A DNA stretch of 64,000 nt from Lacinutrix sp. (GTDB lineage Bacteria > Bacteroidota > Bacteroidia > Flavobacteriales > Flavobacteriaceae). The notes beneath the pieces were generated by a model. That model did no database searches. It saw only the letters and a list, made by a program, of their open reading frames with translations, and was not told the origin of the DNA. The position numbers and the translations under genes are program-made. The stretch's first letter is position 1; every line of letters starts with the position of its first letter. Below, in pieces: positions 25,526 to 33,723 of the stretch. The stretch lies in assembly GCF_029238095.1 (NCBI RefSeq), contig NZ_JAQWGS010000025.1:1-64000 (forward strand). The letters are read 5' to 3'.

Positions 25526-26617
25526 ATGAGATTTTCAAAAATTATATTAATTGTATTATGTTTTAGTGGATTACGTGCTACAGCTCAAAATATTAAAAAT
25601 CCTACGGTACATTTACCTCACTTACAATTTGATACGCTCTACAATCAACAAAAAATTGAGAATCCTATATATCTAAATGGTAATGTAGCTTCAGTAAATA
25701 AAACATGTATTCAGCATATTTCTCTAAACAGCGATTTTGCTTATAATGAAAATTACAACTACAAATTAGACAAAAACAAACAAGTAATTTCTTACTCAAG
25801 CGACGTCGATTATTTTGAAGACGAAAGTATAACCTTTAACGAGAAACCAGATTTTAAAACCACTAAGGATACAATTATTCAAAAAGGTAATGAGAAATAT
25901 GTATTTAAAAGCGGATTATTAACTTTAAAAGAAGTTAAAGATTACCAAATAGGAAATTTAGACAGTATTGTGTTTTCTTATAGTAAAGGAAAGCTGAAGA
26001 GTGAAACACACTATGTGTCTCAAGGTATGTATGAAATGGACGAAAATGGCGATATAGATGAAAATGTAATGCTTTACGAAGCTTATAATGTCAGGTATTA
26101 TTCGGTTTTAAATTATAACAAAAATGGTCTAATTGTTAACTGTAAAAATTATGAAGTCATTCAAGATTTTATAACAACAAATGAAATAATCTATAACTAC
26201 AATAATAACGGAAACTTAATAAAGTATAGCATTTTAAATGCTGTTTACGATGTTAATAGTGTTGACATTTATACGCATCCTAAAGAATGGGTTTTTAAAA
26301 AAGAATTTGAATTTGAGAGCGATTTAAAAAAAGTTAATGGAACATATACATATGATAATTTGGGTCGTATTGTTTCTCATCACTATAAAACGTCTAAACA
26401 AGAAAGCGATGTTTACAAAGTAGAATACTCTAAAAACGGTTATATAATTAAAGTTTCTAGCGATTACCTTAATAGGTCTAAGATATTACATCAAGATTTA
26501 GAATACGAGTTTACTTTAGATCATTTAAAAAATCCAATTCAAATAGATTCTTATATAATTAAAGATAAAAAAAGAGTAATAGATAAGTCAACAGTTTTAG
26601 AAATTACTTATTATTAA
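25526..26617 (+). CDS. exported protein of unknown function with YD-like repeats
   Basis: A 363-residue exported protein. A signal peptide (MRFSKIILIVLCFSGLRATAQ) is followed by a beta-rich region with repeated tyrosine-glycine units: SYSKGKLKSETHY, NYNKNGLIVNC, NYNNNGNLIKYS, TYDNLGRIVSHH and EYSKNGYIIKVS. This spacing, about 30 to 60 residues, resembles the short YD/RHS or antitoxin-type repeats seen in Bacteroidota surface proteins. No lipobox and no catalytic motif. It ends 10 bases before the convergent cyclophilin gene. Function unknown. Confidence 0.75.
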   Translation: MRFSKIILIVLCFSGLRATAQNIKNPTVHLPHLQFDTLYNQQKIENPIYLNGNVASVNKTCIQHISLNSDFAYNENYNYKLDKNKQVISYSSDVDYFEDESITFNEKPDFKTTKDTIIQKGNEKYVFKSGLLTLKEVKDYQIGNLDSIVFSYSKGKLKSETHYVSQGMYEMDENGDIDENVMLYEAYNVRYYSVLNYNKNGLIVNCKNYEVIQDFITTNEIIYNYNNNGNLIKYSILNAVYDVNSVDIYTHPKEWVFKKEFEFESDLKKVNGTYTYDNLGRIVSHHYKTSKQESDVYKVEYSKNGYIIKVSSDYLNRSKILHQDLEYEFTLDHLKNPIQIDSYIIKDKKRVIDKSTVLEITYY

Positions 26618-26627
26618 GTTTATTTTT

Positions 26628-27344
26628 TTAGTCTAAAACCTCTATTTTATTAATGTAGACATTATGTATAGGCCAATGTCCACCATCAACTTCCTGTTCA
26701 GCAATTTTATCTATTACCTCAAGGCCATTGGTAACACGACCAAAAGCAGTGTATTCTCCATCTAAATGAAACTGATTGCTTTGCGTGATAAAAAACTCGA
26801 AAGGCGAAGCTAGTTTGTAAGCGTTTCTAATCTCTCCGCTTGGTATAGAAATAGTGCCTCTTATGTGTTTGTAACCATATCTAACATCTGGAGGTAAAAG
26901 GTATCGACCAATATTTCGACGTTTCCTTAAAACCTCAATATTATCGCTATTTCCACCCTGAATAACAAAGTTTTTAACCACACGATGAAACTGTGTACCA
27001 TCAAAAACTTTATTTTTTGTTAAAAAAATAAAGTTAGCGCGATGGTATTTTGTTTTATTAAAGAGTTCAAGATCTATGTTTCCAAATCTTGTGTAAATAC
27101 GTACTTTGTTTTCTTTATGTATTTCGGCATATTCGCCAAAAAAATCCATAGCGTTGTCATCGTTTAATGGCAAATAGCGCTCCTCTAAAGTTAATTTAGA
27201 ACTGTCTATAACTACTACTTTTTCTTCAGACTTTGGTGTAATCGTATCAATTTTAGTCACGACTTCTTCAGTCTTTTTAGCTTTAGATTGTTTATCTTCA
27301 CAATTAAATAGTAGTAATACACACAATAAAAGTAGTCCTCTCAT
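26628..27344 (-). CDS. peptidyl-prolyl isomerase, cyclophilin-type lipoprotein
   Basis: A 238-residue cyclophilin with a lipoprotein signal (lipobox FNC, Cys15) and a 50-residue Lys/Glu-rich linker. The isomerase domain covers about 75-237. Cyclophilin blocks are FDGTQFHRVVKNFVIQGG (catalytic Arg in FHRV), the FFITQSNQFHLDGEYTAFGRVTNG region and HNVYINKIE at the end. It probably folds envelope proteins in the periplasm. The divergent NUDIX gene starts only 2 bases away from its ATG, so promoters must overlap the neighbouring coding sequence. Confidence 0.93.
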   Translation of the reverse strand: MRGLLLLCVLLLFNCEDKQSKAKKTEEVVTKIDTITPKSEEKVVVIDSSKLTLEERYLPLNDDNAMDFFGEYAEIHKENKVRIYTRFGNIDLELFNKTKYHRANFIFLTKNKVFDGTQFHRVVKNFVIQGGNSDNIEVLRKRRNIGRYLLPPDVRYGYKHIRGTISIPSGEIRNAYKLASPFEFFITQSNQFHLDGEYTAFGRVTNGLEVIDKIAEQEVDGGHWPIHNVYINKIEVLD

Positions 27345-27346
27345 AA

Positions 27347-27988
27347 ATGAAATTTGAATCGTTTTTAAAATCTATCGTAAAAATAGAAAATTTACCATTA
27401 CCAGCCGAAACGTCTCAGTTTAAAATGTCTCCTCCTTACAGAGCAGATTTAATAAAGTTACAAGCAGAACGTATTAAAAAAGCGAGAAAAAGTGCTGTAA
27501 TGGCATTGTTTTATCCTAATCAGGAAGGAGAAACTTACCTAATTCTTATTTTAAGAAAAACCTATAAAGGTGTACATTCTGCTCAAGTAGGATTTCCTGG
27601 AGGCAAGCTAGAGGCAAACGAAACGAACCAGCAAGCTGCTTTGCGTGAAACCGAAGAAGAAATAGGAGTAAAGCAACAGACAGTTACTGTTTTAAAAGCG
27701 TTAACAGAAATGTATATTCCATCAAGTAACTTTTACGTGAAACCTTTTATTGGGATTGTGAAAACAACACCAGAGTTTATTAAGCAAGACACAGAAGTTG
27801 ATTCGCTTTTAGAAATAAATCTTGACCATTTTTTAAGCGATACTGTAATTACAACAAAAATAGTTACTCTGGCTAATGGTCTAGAAGTGAGTGTTCCAGC
27901 TTATAATTTAAACAGCCATTTGGTTTGGGGAGCAACAGCGATGATGCTTAGTGAAGTGAAAGACTTGTTAAAGGCTAGCTTTAAATAG
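27347..27988 (+). CDS. nudL: CoA pyrophosphatase (NUDIX), NudL-like
   Basis: A 213-residue NUDIX hydrolase that splits CoA and acyl-CoA to 4'-phosphopantetheine and 3',5'-ADP. The NUDIX box GKLEANETNQQAALRETEEE-IG fits Gx5Ex7REUxEExGU. It is preceded by the CoA-specific UPF0035 block ILRKTYKGVHSAQVGFPGG. Length is right for NudL. Divergent from the cyclophilin gene with a 2-base gap between start codons. Its start (MKFESFLKSI) is the usual one for the family, so the overlap is not an artefact of a mis-called start. Confidence 0.93.
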   Translation: MKFESFLKSIVKIENLPLPAETSQFKMSPPYRADLIKLQAERIKKARKSAVMALFYPNQEGETYLILILRKTYKGVHSAQVGFPGGKLEANETNQQAALRETEEEIGVKQQTVTVLKALTEMYIPSSNFYVKPFIGIVKTTPEFIKQDTEVDSLLEINLDHFLSDTVITTKIVTLANGLEVSVPAYNLNSHLVWGATAMMLSEVKDLLKASFK

Positions 27989-27999
27989 TTGTATTTTGC

Positions 28000-28007
28000 T
28001 ACATTTG
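28000..28007 (+). promoter_or_regulatory. -7 element of the acyltransferase gene
   Basis: TACATTTG, a perfect TAnnTTTG match, 27 bases upstream of the plsC-like ATG. The -33 position has no clear TTG. Confidence 0.5.
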
Positions 28008-28033
28008 TTATAGAAAAAGAATACTAAAAATTT

Positions 28034-28840
28034 ATGGGTTTATTTAAACGAAATCCTTTCGGACATATATTATTTGTTAAAAAGTGGCTAATCAGAATTT
28101 TAGGTGTGCTTTCGCACAGACGTTTTCGTGGTTTTAACGAATTACAAATTGAAGGATCAGAAATTATTAAAAACTTACCAGAGACCAATGTTTTATTTAT
28201 TTCTAATCATCAAACCTATTTTGCAGATGTTATCTCTATGTTTCATGTATTTAATGCAAGTTTAAGCAATAGAGAAGATTCTATAAAGAATGTTGGTTAT
28301 TTATGGAATCCAAAGTTAAACATGTATTACGTTGCAGCTAAAGAAACGATGAAATCTGGATTACTACCTAAAATATTTGCATATACAGGTTCTATAAGTA
28401 TAGAACGTACCTGGAGAAGTGAAGGTAAAGATGTAAACAGACAGGTTAAAATGAGTGATATCTCTATGATTAGTACTGCCTTAGATGATGGTTGGGTAGT
28501 AACATTTCCTCAAGGTACAACAACACCATTTAAGCCTATTCGTAAAGGAACAGCACACATTATTAAAAAGTATAAGCCTGTAGTTGTACCTATTGTAATA
28601 GATGGTTTTAGACGCTCTTTCGATAAAAAAGGATTGCGTATCAAAAAGAAAAACGTGTATCAGTCTTTCGAAATAAAAAAACCATTAGAGATAGATTACG
28701 AAAACGAATCGATAGCAAGTATTGTAGAAAAAATAGAATATGCTATAGAGCAACATCCTTCCTTTTTAAAAGTTATCCCACAAGATGAATTAGAAGCTAA
28801 AGAAGCGCTTAATAAGCAAAGAGAATGGTTAGATAGTTAA
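28034..28840 (+). CDS. 1-acyl-glycerol-3-phosphate acyltransferase, PlsC family with variant motifs
   Basis: A 268-residue membrane-associated acyltransferase that would attach an acyl group to lysophosphatidic acid in phospholipid synthesis. The first motif reads NHQTYFAD, which is HX5D rather than the canonical HX4D. The second is SIERTWRS (normally GxxFIxR), and the third FPQGTTTPFK, where FPEGT is usual. Motif IV is VPIVIDG. The overall fold and order are those of PlsC, but the alterations at two catalytic motifs are unusual. It ends 7 bases before the convergent gene at 28848. Confidence 0.85.
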   Translation: MGLFKRNPFGHILFVKKWLIRILGVLSHRRFRGFNELQIEGSEIIKNLPETNVLFISNHQTYFADVISMFHVFNASLSNREDSIKNVGYLWNPKLNMYYVAAKETMKSGLLPKIFAYTGSISIERTWRSEGKDVNRQVKMSDISMISTALDDGWVVTFPQGTTTPFKPIRKGTAHIIKKYKPVVVPIVIDGFRRSFDKKGLRIKKKNVYQSFEIKKPLEIDYENESIASIVEKIEYAIEQHPSFLKVIPQDELEAKEALNKQREWLDS

Positions 28841-28847
28841 AAGCAAA

Positions 28848-29321
28848 TTATGCTTTTGTACTGCTTAAAACCTTATCTTGTTTTTTTGCCTCATTATCTT
28901 TTAAAGTACCCAAGCCTATACCTATTGCCATACCTATAACCATGCCAATATTCATTCCAAAAACTATACCTTTTTCCTTGTTAAAAGCAATGCCAATACT
29001 CATACCTAATACTATTCCAATAGAAAGCCCAAAAGACATGCCTAGTGTCATGTAATGACCTTCAGAAATTAAATTCAATTGCTTTTTAGCAAAACAAATA
29101 AATGCATTAAGTTTCTTTTTTAAAGATTTAAAATCTTCAGTATTAGCTTCAATGTTTAATGCAGCTAATTCATTTTTAAGAGCTTTTATATCTTTATCTG
29201 TTAAATCTCTACGTTTGATATCGTATAATAAAGAAATAAAGTGCTTGTATGTTTTAATCTCTTTTTTATTATTGTTTTTAGTAATAGAGTTTTCTAAAAA
29301 TGATATGGTTTTGTCTATCAT
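28848..29321 (-). CDS. uncharacterised protein with glycine-zipper membrane segments
   Basis: A 157-residue protein. The first 90 residues are charged and helical. The rest is a glycine-rich hydrophobic region with repeated GMSxGxxIG units (MTLGMSFGLSIGIVLG, MSIGIAFNKEKGIVFG, MNIGMVIGMAIGIGLG), about 17 residues apart. This is a glycine-zipper pattern of tandem membrane-spanning repeats. It is the last gene of a minus-strand operon that starts with an ECF sigma factor and includes the membrane protein at 29326. Function unknown. Confidence 0.7.
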   Translation of the reverse strand: MIDKTISFLENSITKNNNKKEIKTYKHFISLLYDIKRRDLTDKDIKALKNELAALNIEANTEDFKSLKKKLNAFICFAKKQLNLISEGHYMTLGMSFGLSIGIVLGMSIGIAFNKEKGIVFGMNIGMVIGMAIGIGLGTLKDNEAKKQDKVLSSTKA

Positions 29322-29325
29322 GATT

Positions 29326-29958
29326 TTAAACGTCTAGTTTTTTTAATTCTTTATAGTTACGGTTTAAACGTTTCATTAAAATGCCATATAAAAGTTTATA
29401 AAATAACCATATAATACCAACAAAAACTAAGGTTAATACCAAAACAGCAACAGCAACACCTATTTTTCCGCCAGTATCTAGCTTGGTCATTAATTCTCCA
29501 AATTTAGGATCGGTTTTAGTTGCATAATAAGAACCAAGTAACATAGAAATAAAAGCCATAATTAAGTTGTATCCAACATAATATTTTATAACTTTTCTAG
29601 TATTTATAATGCTTTCCATGAGTTTTTTAGCATTATCTGTTACAGAAATGCTTTTATAAGCTTTGTATAATAAGTAAATAAATAATATAATTACAGCAAA
29701 ACTTAAAACCGTTAAGCTGGTTAAAAGTATAGGATTTATAGTGCTATTTTCTACCTGAGCATTGTAAGCAGAGGATAGTTTTGGAAGAAAAGTAATAGCA
29801 ATCCAAAATACTAATTCTGCAATACTTATATAAAAGAGCGTCTTAACAATAGAAGACGATTTTTTTAAAAGCATAGGATAAAGATCTTGAGACTTTAGCT
29901 GCTTTTCTTCTGGCATTTTTGCTTGCCAGTGTTTTTTTAATAATTCTAATTCATCCAT
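29326..29958 (-). CDS. membrane protein paired with an ECF sigma factor
   Basis: A 210-residue protein with four predicted membrane segments (about 38-60, 78-103, 125-145 and 165-192) and a soluble N-terminus that begins MDELELLKKHWQ. Such proteins directly follow ECF sigma factors in flavobacteria, and the HWQ-type N-terminus resembles the sigma-binding tail of an anti-sigma factor. The gene starts 2 bases after the sigma factor stop. I infer it is the anti-sigma or sensor partner. This group is sometimes mis-annotated as a carotene monooxygenase, which the sequence does not support. Confidence 0.75.
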   Translation of the reverse strand: MDELELLKKHWQAKMPEEKQLKSQDLYPMLLKKSSSIVKTLFYISIAELVFWIAITFLPKLSSAYNAQVENSTINPILLTSLTVLSFAVIILFIYLLYKAYKSISVTDNAKKLMESIINTRKVIKYYVGYNLIMAFISMLLGSYYATKTDPKFGELMTKLDTGGKIGVAVAVLVLTLVFVGIIWLFYKLLYGILMKRLNRNYKELKKLDV

Positions 29959-29960
29959 AA

Positions 29961-30455
29961 TTACGGATTTAAAATGGTTCTTAACTTAGTTTTCACTCTA
30001 TTCATTTTCACTCTAGCATTAACCTCGCTAATACCCATTGTTTCACTAATCTCTTTATAGTTTTTGTCTTCTAAATACAAGAAAACAAGTGCTTTTTCAA
30101 TATCATTTAATTCATGTACTGCACTATATAATAACTTTAATTGCTGTTCTTCAGTATCGTCATACTCATCTGCTTTAATTTTAAACTGTACAGTATCAAA
30201 TTCTGTAGTGTTTATGGTACGTTTAGATTTTCGGTATAGTGTAATAGCAGTATTTAACCCAACACGATACATCCATGTACTAAATTTTGCGTCGCCACGA
30301 AATTTAGGATAGGCTTTCCATAATTGTATGGTAATTTCCTGGAACAAATCGTTATGTGCGTCGTAGTTATTGGTGTATAATCTACAGACTTTATGCACGA
30401 TATTCTGGTGTGTTTCCAGCAATTCTACAAAGCTATGTTCTAGTTGTTTGTTCAA
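29961..30455 (-). CDS. ECF-type RNA polymerase sigma factor (TTG start)
   Basis: A 164-residue ECF sigma factor. Region 2 (about 10-75) contains NNYDAHNDLFQEITIQLWKAYPKFRG and FSTWMYRVGLNTAI. Region 4 is at about 105-160 with DKNYKEISETMGISEVNARVKMNRVKTKLR. Only a TTG at 30453-30455 can start the frame, because a TAA lies one codon further upstream, so initiation is at a rare codon or within region 2. The two genes that follow are membrane proteins, in the order sigma-anti-sigma-effector. Trigger and regulon unknown. Confidence 0.92.
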   Translation of the reverse strand: MNKQLEHSFVELLETHQNIVHKVCRLYTNNYDAHNDLFQEITIQLWKAYPKFRGDAKFSTWMYRVGLNTAITLYRKSKRTINTTEFDTVQFKIKADEYDDTEEQQLKLLYSAVHELNDIEKALVFLYLEDKNYKEISETMGISEVNARVKMNRVKTKLRTILNP

Positions 30456-30548
30456 TGTTTATGGTTAGGTTACTATGTAAGTAGTATAAATGTAAGATAT
30501 GTTACACGATAATTAATAATATTTTTTTGGCGTTACCTTTTACTCATA

Positions 30549-30574
30549 CCTACAAGGATAAAAAACCTTGTAGG
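30549..30574. repeat. inverted repeat upstream of the ECF sigma gene
   Basis: CCTACAAGG (30549-30557) and CCTTGTAGG (30566-30574) form a perfect 9-base stem with an 8-base A/T loop. The flank holds a direct repeat of AGGCTC (30588-30593 and 30597-30602). No T run makes it a proper terminator. It may be a dispersed palindromic element of this lineage. Confidence 0.55.
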
Positions 30575-30593
30575 ATCGTAAAACGTCAGGCTC

Positions 30594-30779
30594 TCAAGGC
30601 TCGCTTTTTTTTAAGAAAATAAAAAAAGAGCTTAAACAAACCTTTCCATCCTTAACGCATAAACTATTTACATAGTTAAATGCTGTATTCATTTTCATAG
30701 AATTAATTTTAAGCTGTAAAAACAGTCCATCTTCATAAAACCACACTTCAGTACTATTCAATTTTAAAAGCGAATCTAC
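30594..30779 (-). pseudogene. possible gene remnant, minus-strand open frame
   Basis: A 61-codon frame on the minus strand, ending at TGA 30594-30596. Its middle reads like real protein (TEVWFYEDGLFLQLKINSM) but it has no start codon at its head, only Met codons after residue 27. A remnant of a deleted gene is possible. It could equally be chance in AT-rich DNA. Confidence 0.2.
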
Positions 30780-30818
30780 TTACACACTTTTGTACTATCA
30801 ATTCAATATACGAACCGT

Positions 30819-32969
30819 ATGAAATTATTTTTCGCAATCTTTATCACATTAATAAGCTTACAACTTTCTGCACAAACTATAAGTGGTATTGTAACAGATT
30901 CTAACAACAATCCAATAGAATGCGTCAATGTTTATTTAGAAGGAACCTACGATGGTGCATCAACTATAGCAGATGGAACATTCTCTTTTAAAACTAATGC
31001 AATAAGAACGCAACTTCTAGTAGCATCTTTTATCTCTTTCGAAACATTTACACTATCAGCAGACGTTTCTACTTTAAACAATTTAAAAATAGTGCTTCGA
31101 GACGATGTAAACGCGTTAGATACTGTTGTACTATCCGCAGGTACATTCTCTGCAGGAGATAATAGTAAAATTTCAGCATTAACATCTTTAGATGTAGTTA
31201 CTACTGCTAGTGCTATAGGCGATTTTGTTAGTGCTTTACAAACACTTCCTGGAACCACAACAGTATCAGAAGATGGTAGGTTATTTGTGCGTGGAGGAGA
31301 AGCTGAAGAAACTCAAATATTTATAGATGGTATTCGTGTATTTACACCTTACACACCAACAACAAATAATGCACCTACTCGTGGGCGTTATTCTCCTTTT
31401 TTATTCGATGGGATTACCTTTTCTACAGGTGGTTATAGTGCAGAATATGGTCAAGCCTTGTCTAGCGTATTGTTATTAAATACTATAAACGATCCAGACC
31501 AAGAAAAAACCGACATTAGTATCATGAGTGTTGGTGTTGCGATTGGTAATACTCAAAAGTGGGAGCGAAGCGCATTTAGTGTTAATACTTCTTATATTAA
31601 TTTGGCGCCTTATTTAGCAATTTATAAAGATAGAAACGATTGGAAAAAACCTTTTGAAACTTTCTCTGGTGAAGCTGTTTACAGGTATAAAACCAAAAAA
31701 GGAAGATTAAAACTTTACTCTGCTTTCGATAATAGTAACTTTCAGCTTACTCAGGAAGATATAAACATTCCAGAAGGTGTAGGTTTTAAACTAAACAATT
31801 CTAATCTTTATTTTAATGGCTCTTACACTACAAAATTAGAGAACAGATGGAAATTGGCCTCAGGTTTTAGTTACACCTATGCTAAAAACAAAATAAACAT
31901 AGACGCTAATGCTATAGATGATACCGAAAACTCAATCCATACTAAAATAAAGTTGCACAAAAGCTTTAGCAACCGTTTTAAATTAAACTTTGGAGCAGAA
32001 TATTTTTCAACACATTTTAATGAAGCCTTCAATAACGAAAACATATCATCTTTAGACTACGGTTTTAAAAACAACATTACTGCTGCATTTACAGAAGCAG
32101 ATGTTATTTTCTCAAGAAAACTAGCTTTAAAAGCAGGTTTTAGAGCAGAATACAGCGCTCTGTTTAAGGAAACCAATGTATCGCCAAGACTGTCTTTGGC
32201 TTATAAAACAGGCGATAAAAGCCAGATGTCTTTAGCTTATGGCGATTTTTACCAAAACCCAAACAGTAGTATTTTAAAATTTGAGCAAAACTTAAGAGCG
32301 CAACAGACACAACATTATATTTTAAATTACCAATACAACAACGATGGTAAAATTTTTAGAGCAGAAACATATTTAAAAAACTATTCTAATTTAATAAAAT
32401 ACGATACTGAGTTTACTAGTTTCGATACTAATTATAATAACACAGGAAGCGGTTATGCTAAAGGTCTAGACTTGTTTTATCGCGATAATAGTAGCATAAA
32501 AAATGTAGATTATTGGGTAAGCTATTCTTTTTTAGATACTGCACGAGATTATAGAAATTTTACCAATAAAGCACAACCTAGTTTTGCTAATAAACACAAC
32601 CTATCGGTTGTAGGTAAATATTTTATAACAGACTGGAAAAGCCAAGTAGGTTTTAGTTACGCTCATGCTTCTGGTAGAACTTATACTAACCCAAACCAAA
32701 GTGGATTTTTAAATAGTAAAACCAAGAGTTTTAATAATTTAAGTTTGAATTGGGCTTATTTATTAAGTCCACAAAAAATTCTATATTTTTCTGTAAATAA
32801 TGTCTTAGGCTTTAAAAATATTAATGGTTCCCAATATGCAAACACACCAGGTGCAAATAATAATTTTGCAAGACGTGCTTTAAAGCCAGCTGCAGACCAG
32901 TTTTTCTTTGTTGGTTTCTTTTGGACTATTAGCGAAAATGGAACAGATAACCAATTGGATAATTTGTAG
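30819..32969 (+). CDS. TonB-dependent receptor
   Basis: A 716-residue outer-membrane receptor. Signal peptide (MKLFFAIFITLISLQLSAQ), then a carboxypeptidase-regulatory-like beta domain (about 20-100), the plug (about 125-235, with VRGGEAEETQIFIDGI and YSAEYGQALSSVLLL), and a 22-stranded-type barrel to the end. The last residues are short of a typical aromatic C-terminus. The next gene, on the same strand after 119 bases, is an exported TPR-like protein, followed by a LytS-type kinase, a 2TM protein and a LytTR regulator. Substrate is not predictable; the regulatory genes nearby may sense import. Confidence 0.93.
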   Translation: MKLFFAIFITLISLQLSAQTISGIVTDSNNNPIECVNVYLEGTYDGASTIADGTFSFKTNAIRTQLLVASFISFETFTLSADVSTLNNLKIVLRDDVNALDTVVLSAGTFSAGDNSKISALTSLDVVTTASAIGDFVSALQTLPGTTTVSEDGRLFVRGGEAEETQIFIDGIRVFTPYTPTTNNAPTRGRYSPFLFDGITFSTGGYSAEYGQALSSVLLLNTINDPDQEKTDISIMSVGVAIGNTQKWERSAFSVNTSYINLAPYLAIYKDRNDWKKPFETFSGEAVYRYKTKKGRLKLYSAFDNSNFQLTQEDINIPEGVGFKLNNSNLYFNGSYTTKLENRWKLASGFSYTYAKNKINIDANAIDDTENSIHTKIKLHKSFSNRFKLNFGAEYFSTHFNEAFNNENISSLDYGFKNNITAAFTEADVIFSRKLALKAGFRAEYSALFKETNVSPRLSLAYKTGDKSQMSLAYGDFYQNPNSSILKFEQNLRAQQTQHYILNYQYNNDGKIFRAETYLKNYSNLIKYDTEFTSFDTNYNNTGSGYAKGLDLFYRDNSSIKNVDYWVSYSFLDTARDYRNFTNKAQPSFANKHNLSVVGKYFITDWKSQVGFSYAHASGRTYTNPNQSGFLNSKTKSFNNLSLNWAYLLSPQKILYFSVNNVLGFKNINGSQYANTPGANNNFARRALKPAADQFFFVGFFWTISENGTDNQLDNL

Positions 32970-33088
32970 GAATACAATAAAAAATAGATTTAATACAATT
33001 CAGCATAAAAAATGAACAGTTCAGTCATTCGCTTTTTATAAACCGTTGCTTCTGTTAGATATTTGCTTCAACTTTAAAACACACCATT

Positions 33089-33721
33089 ATGTACAAATTA
33101 GCACTTATTATTATCATGTTTTTAACCTCTCAAGTAGAAGCGCAAACAGAAACACAATATGAAACTGGCATGCAAAAAGCATTTGCTTTATGGCAAGACA
33201 ATAAGCCAGAAGAAGCTGCAAATCTTTTCGAGCGAATTGCCAATGCAGATAACCAAAACTGGTTACCATCGTATTACGCGGCACAAGTATTAATTTACGA
33301 TGCATTTTCTAAGCTTCAAGAACCAAAAGCTATGGAGTTACAACTAAAACGCGCTCAAAATTTTATTAACGATGCCACAACTAATTCTAAAGATAATGCA
33401 GAGGTTTTAGTGCTTCAAGCCTTATTACATACTGCTTATGTAGCAAGTGATGGTGCAAAATATGGCATGACTTTAGCGCCAAAAGTGGCACGAATTTATG
33501 CGCAAGCTTATAAGCTAGATCCTAAAAATCCGCGTGTAGTTTTAAAACAAGCAGGATGGAATAAAGGTAGTGCCGAATATTTTGGACAGGACATTGCACC
33601 ATTTTGTAAGGAATTTGATAAAGCCTTAGAACTTTTTGCTAACTTTAAACCAGAATCTAAGTTTCATCCTAATTGGGGAAAAGAAGAAGCAGAAGCAATG
33701 GTGAAATCTTGTAAACAATAA
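33089..33721 (+). CDS. exported TPR-like protein
   Basis: A 210-residue exported protein with a signal peptide (MYKLALIIIMFLTSQVEAQ) and helical pairs in the TPR style: MQKAFALWQDNKPEEAANLFERIA, then AEVLVLQALLHTAYV and ARIYAQAYKLDPKNPRVVLK. It ends 2 bases before the LytS-type kinase gene, so the two are co-transcribed. It likely acts as a periplasmic adaptor, a guess from position and repeats alone. Confidence 0.78.
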   Translation: MYKLALIIIMFLTSQVEAQTETQYETGMQKAFALWQDNKPEEAANLFERIANADNQNWLPSYYAAQVLIYDAFSKLQEPKAMELQLKRAQNFINDATTNSKDNAEVLVLQALLHTAYVASDGAKYGMTLAPKVARIYAQAYKLDPKNPRVVLKQAGWNKGSAEYFGQDIAPFCKEFDKALELFANFKPESKFHPNWGKEEAEAMVKSCKQ

Positions 33722-33723
33722 AT

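Larger units (their letters stand above)
30456..30818. other. intergenic region between ECF operon and TonB receptor
   Basis: No intact gene. It holds a 9-base inverted repeat (30549-30574) and a 61-codon minus-strand open frame (30594-30779) that lacks an initiator other than internal Met codons. The proximal 80 bases should carry the promoters of the divergent sigma gene and the TonB receptor gene; no perfect TAnnTTTG is found for either. Confidence 0.6.

Noticed and set aside
29326-29958. annotation as a carotene monooxygenase
   Set aside because: Four membrane segments and a sigma-factor neighbour, without iron-ligand histidines, do not fit that enzyme.
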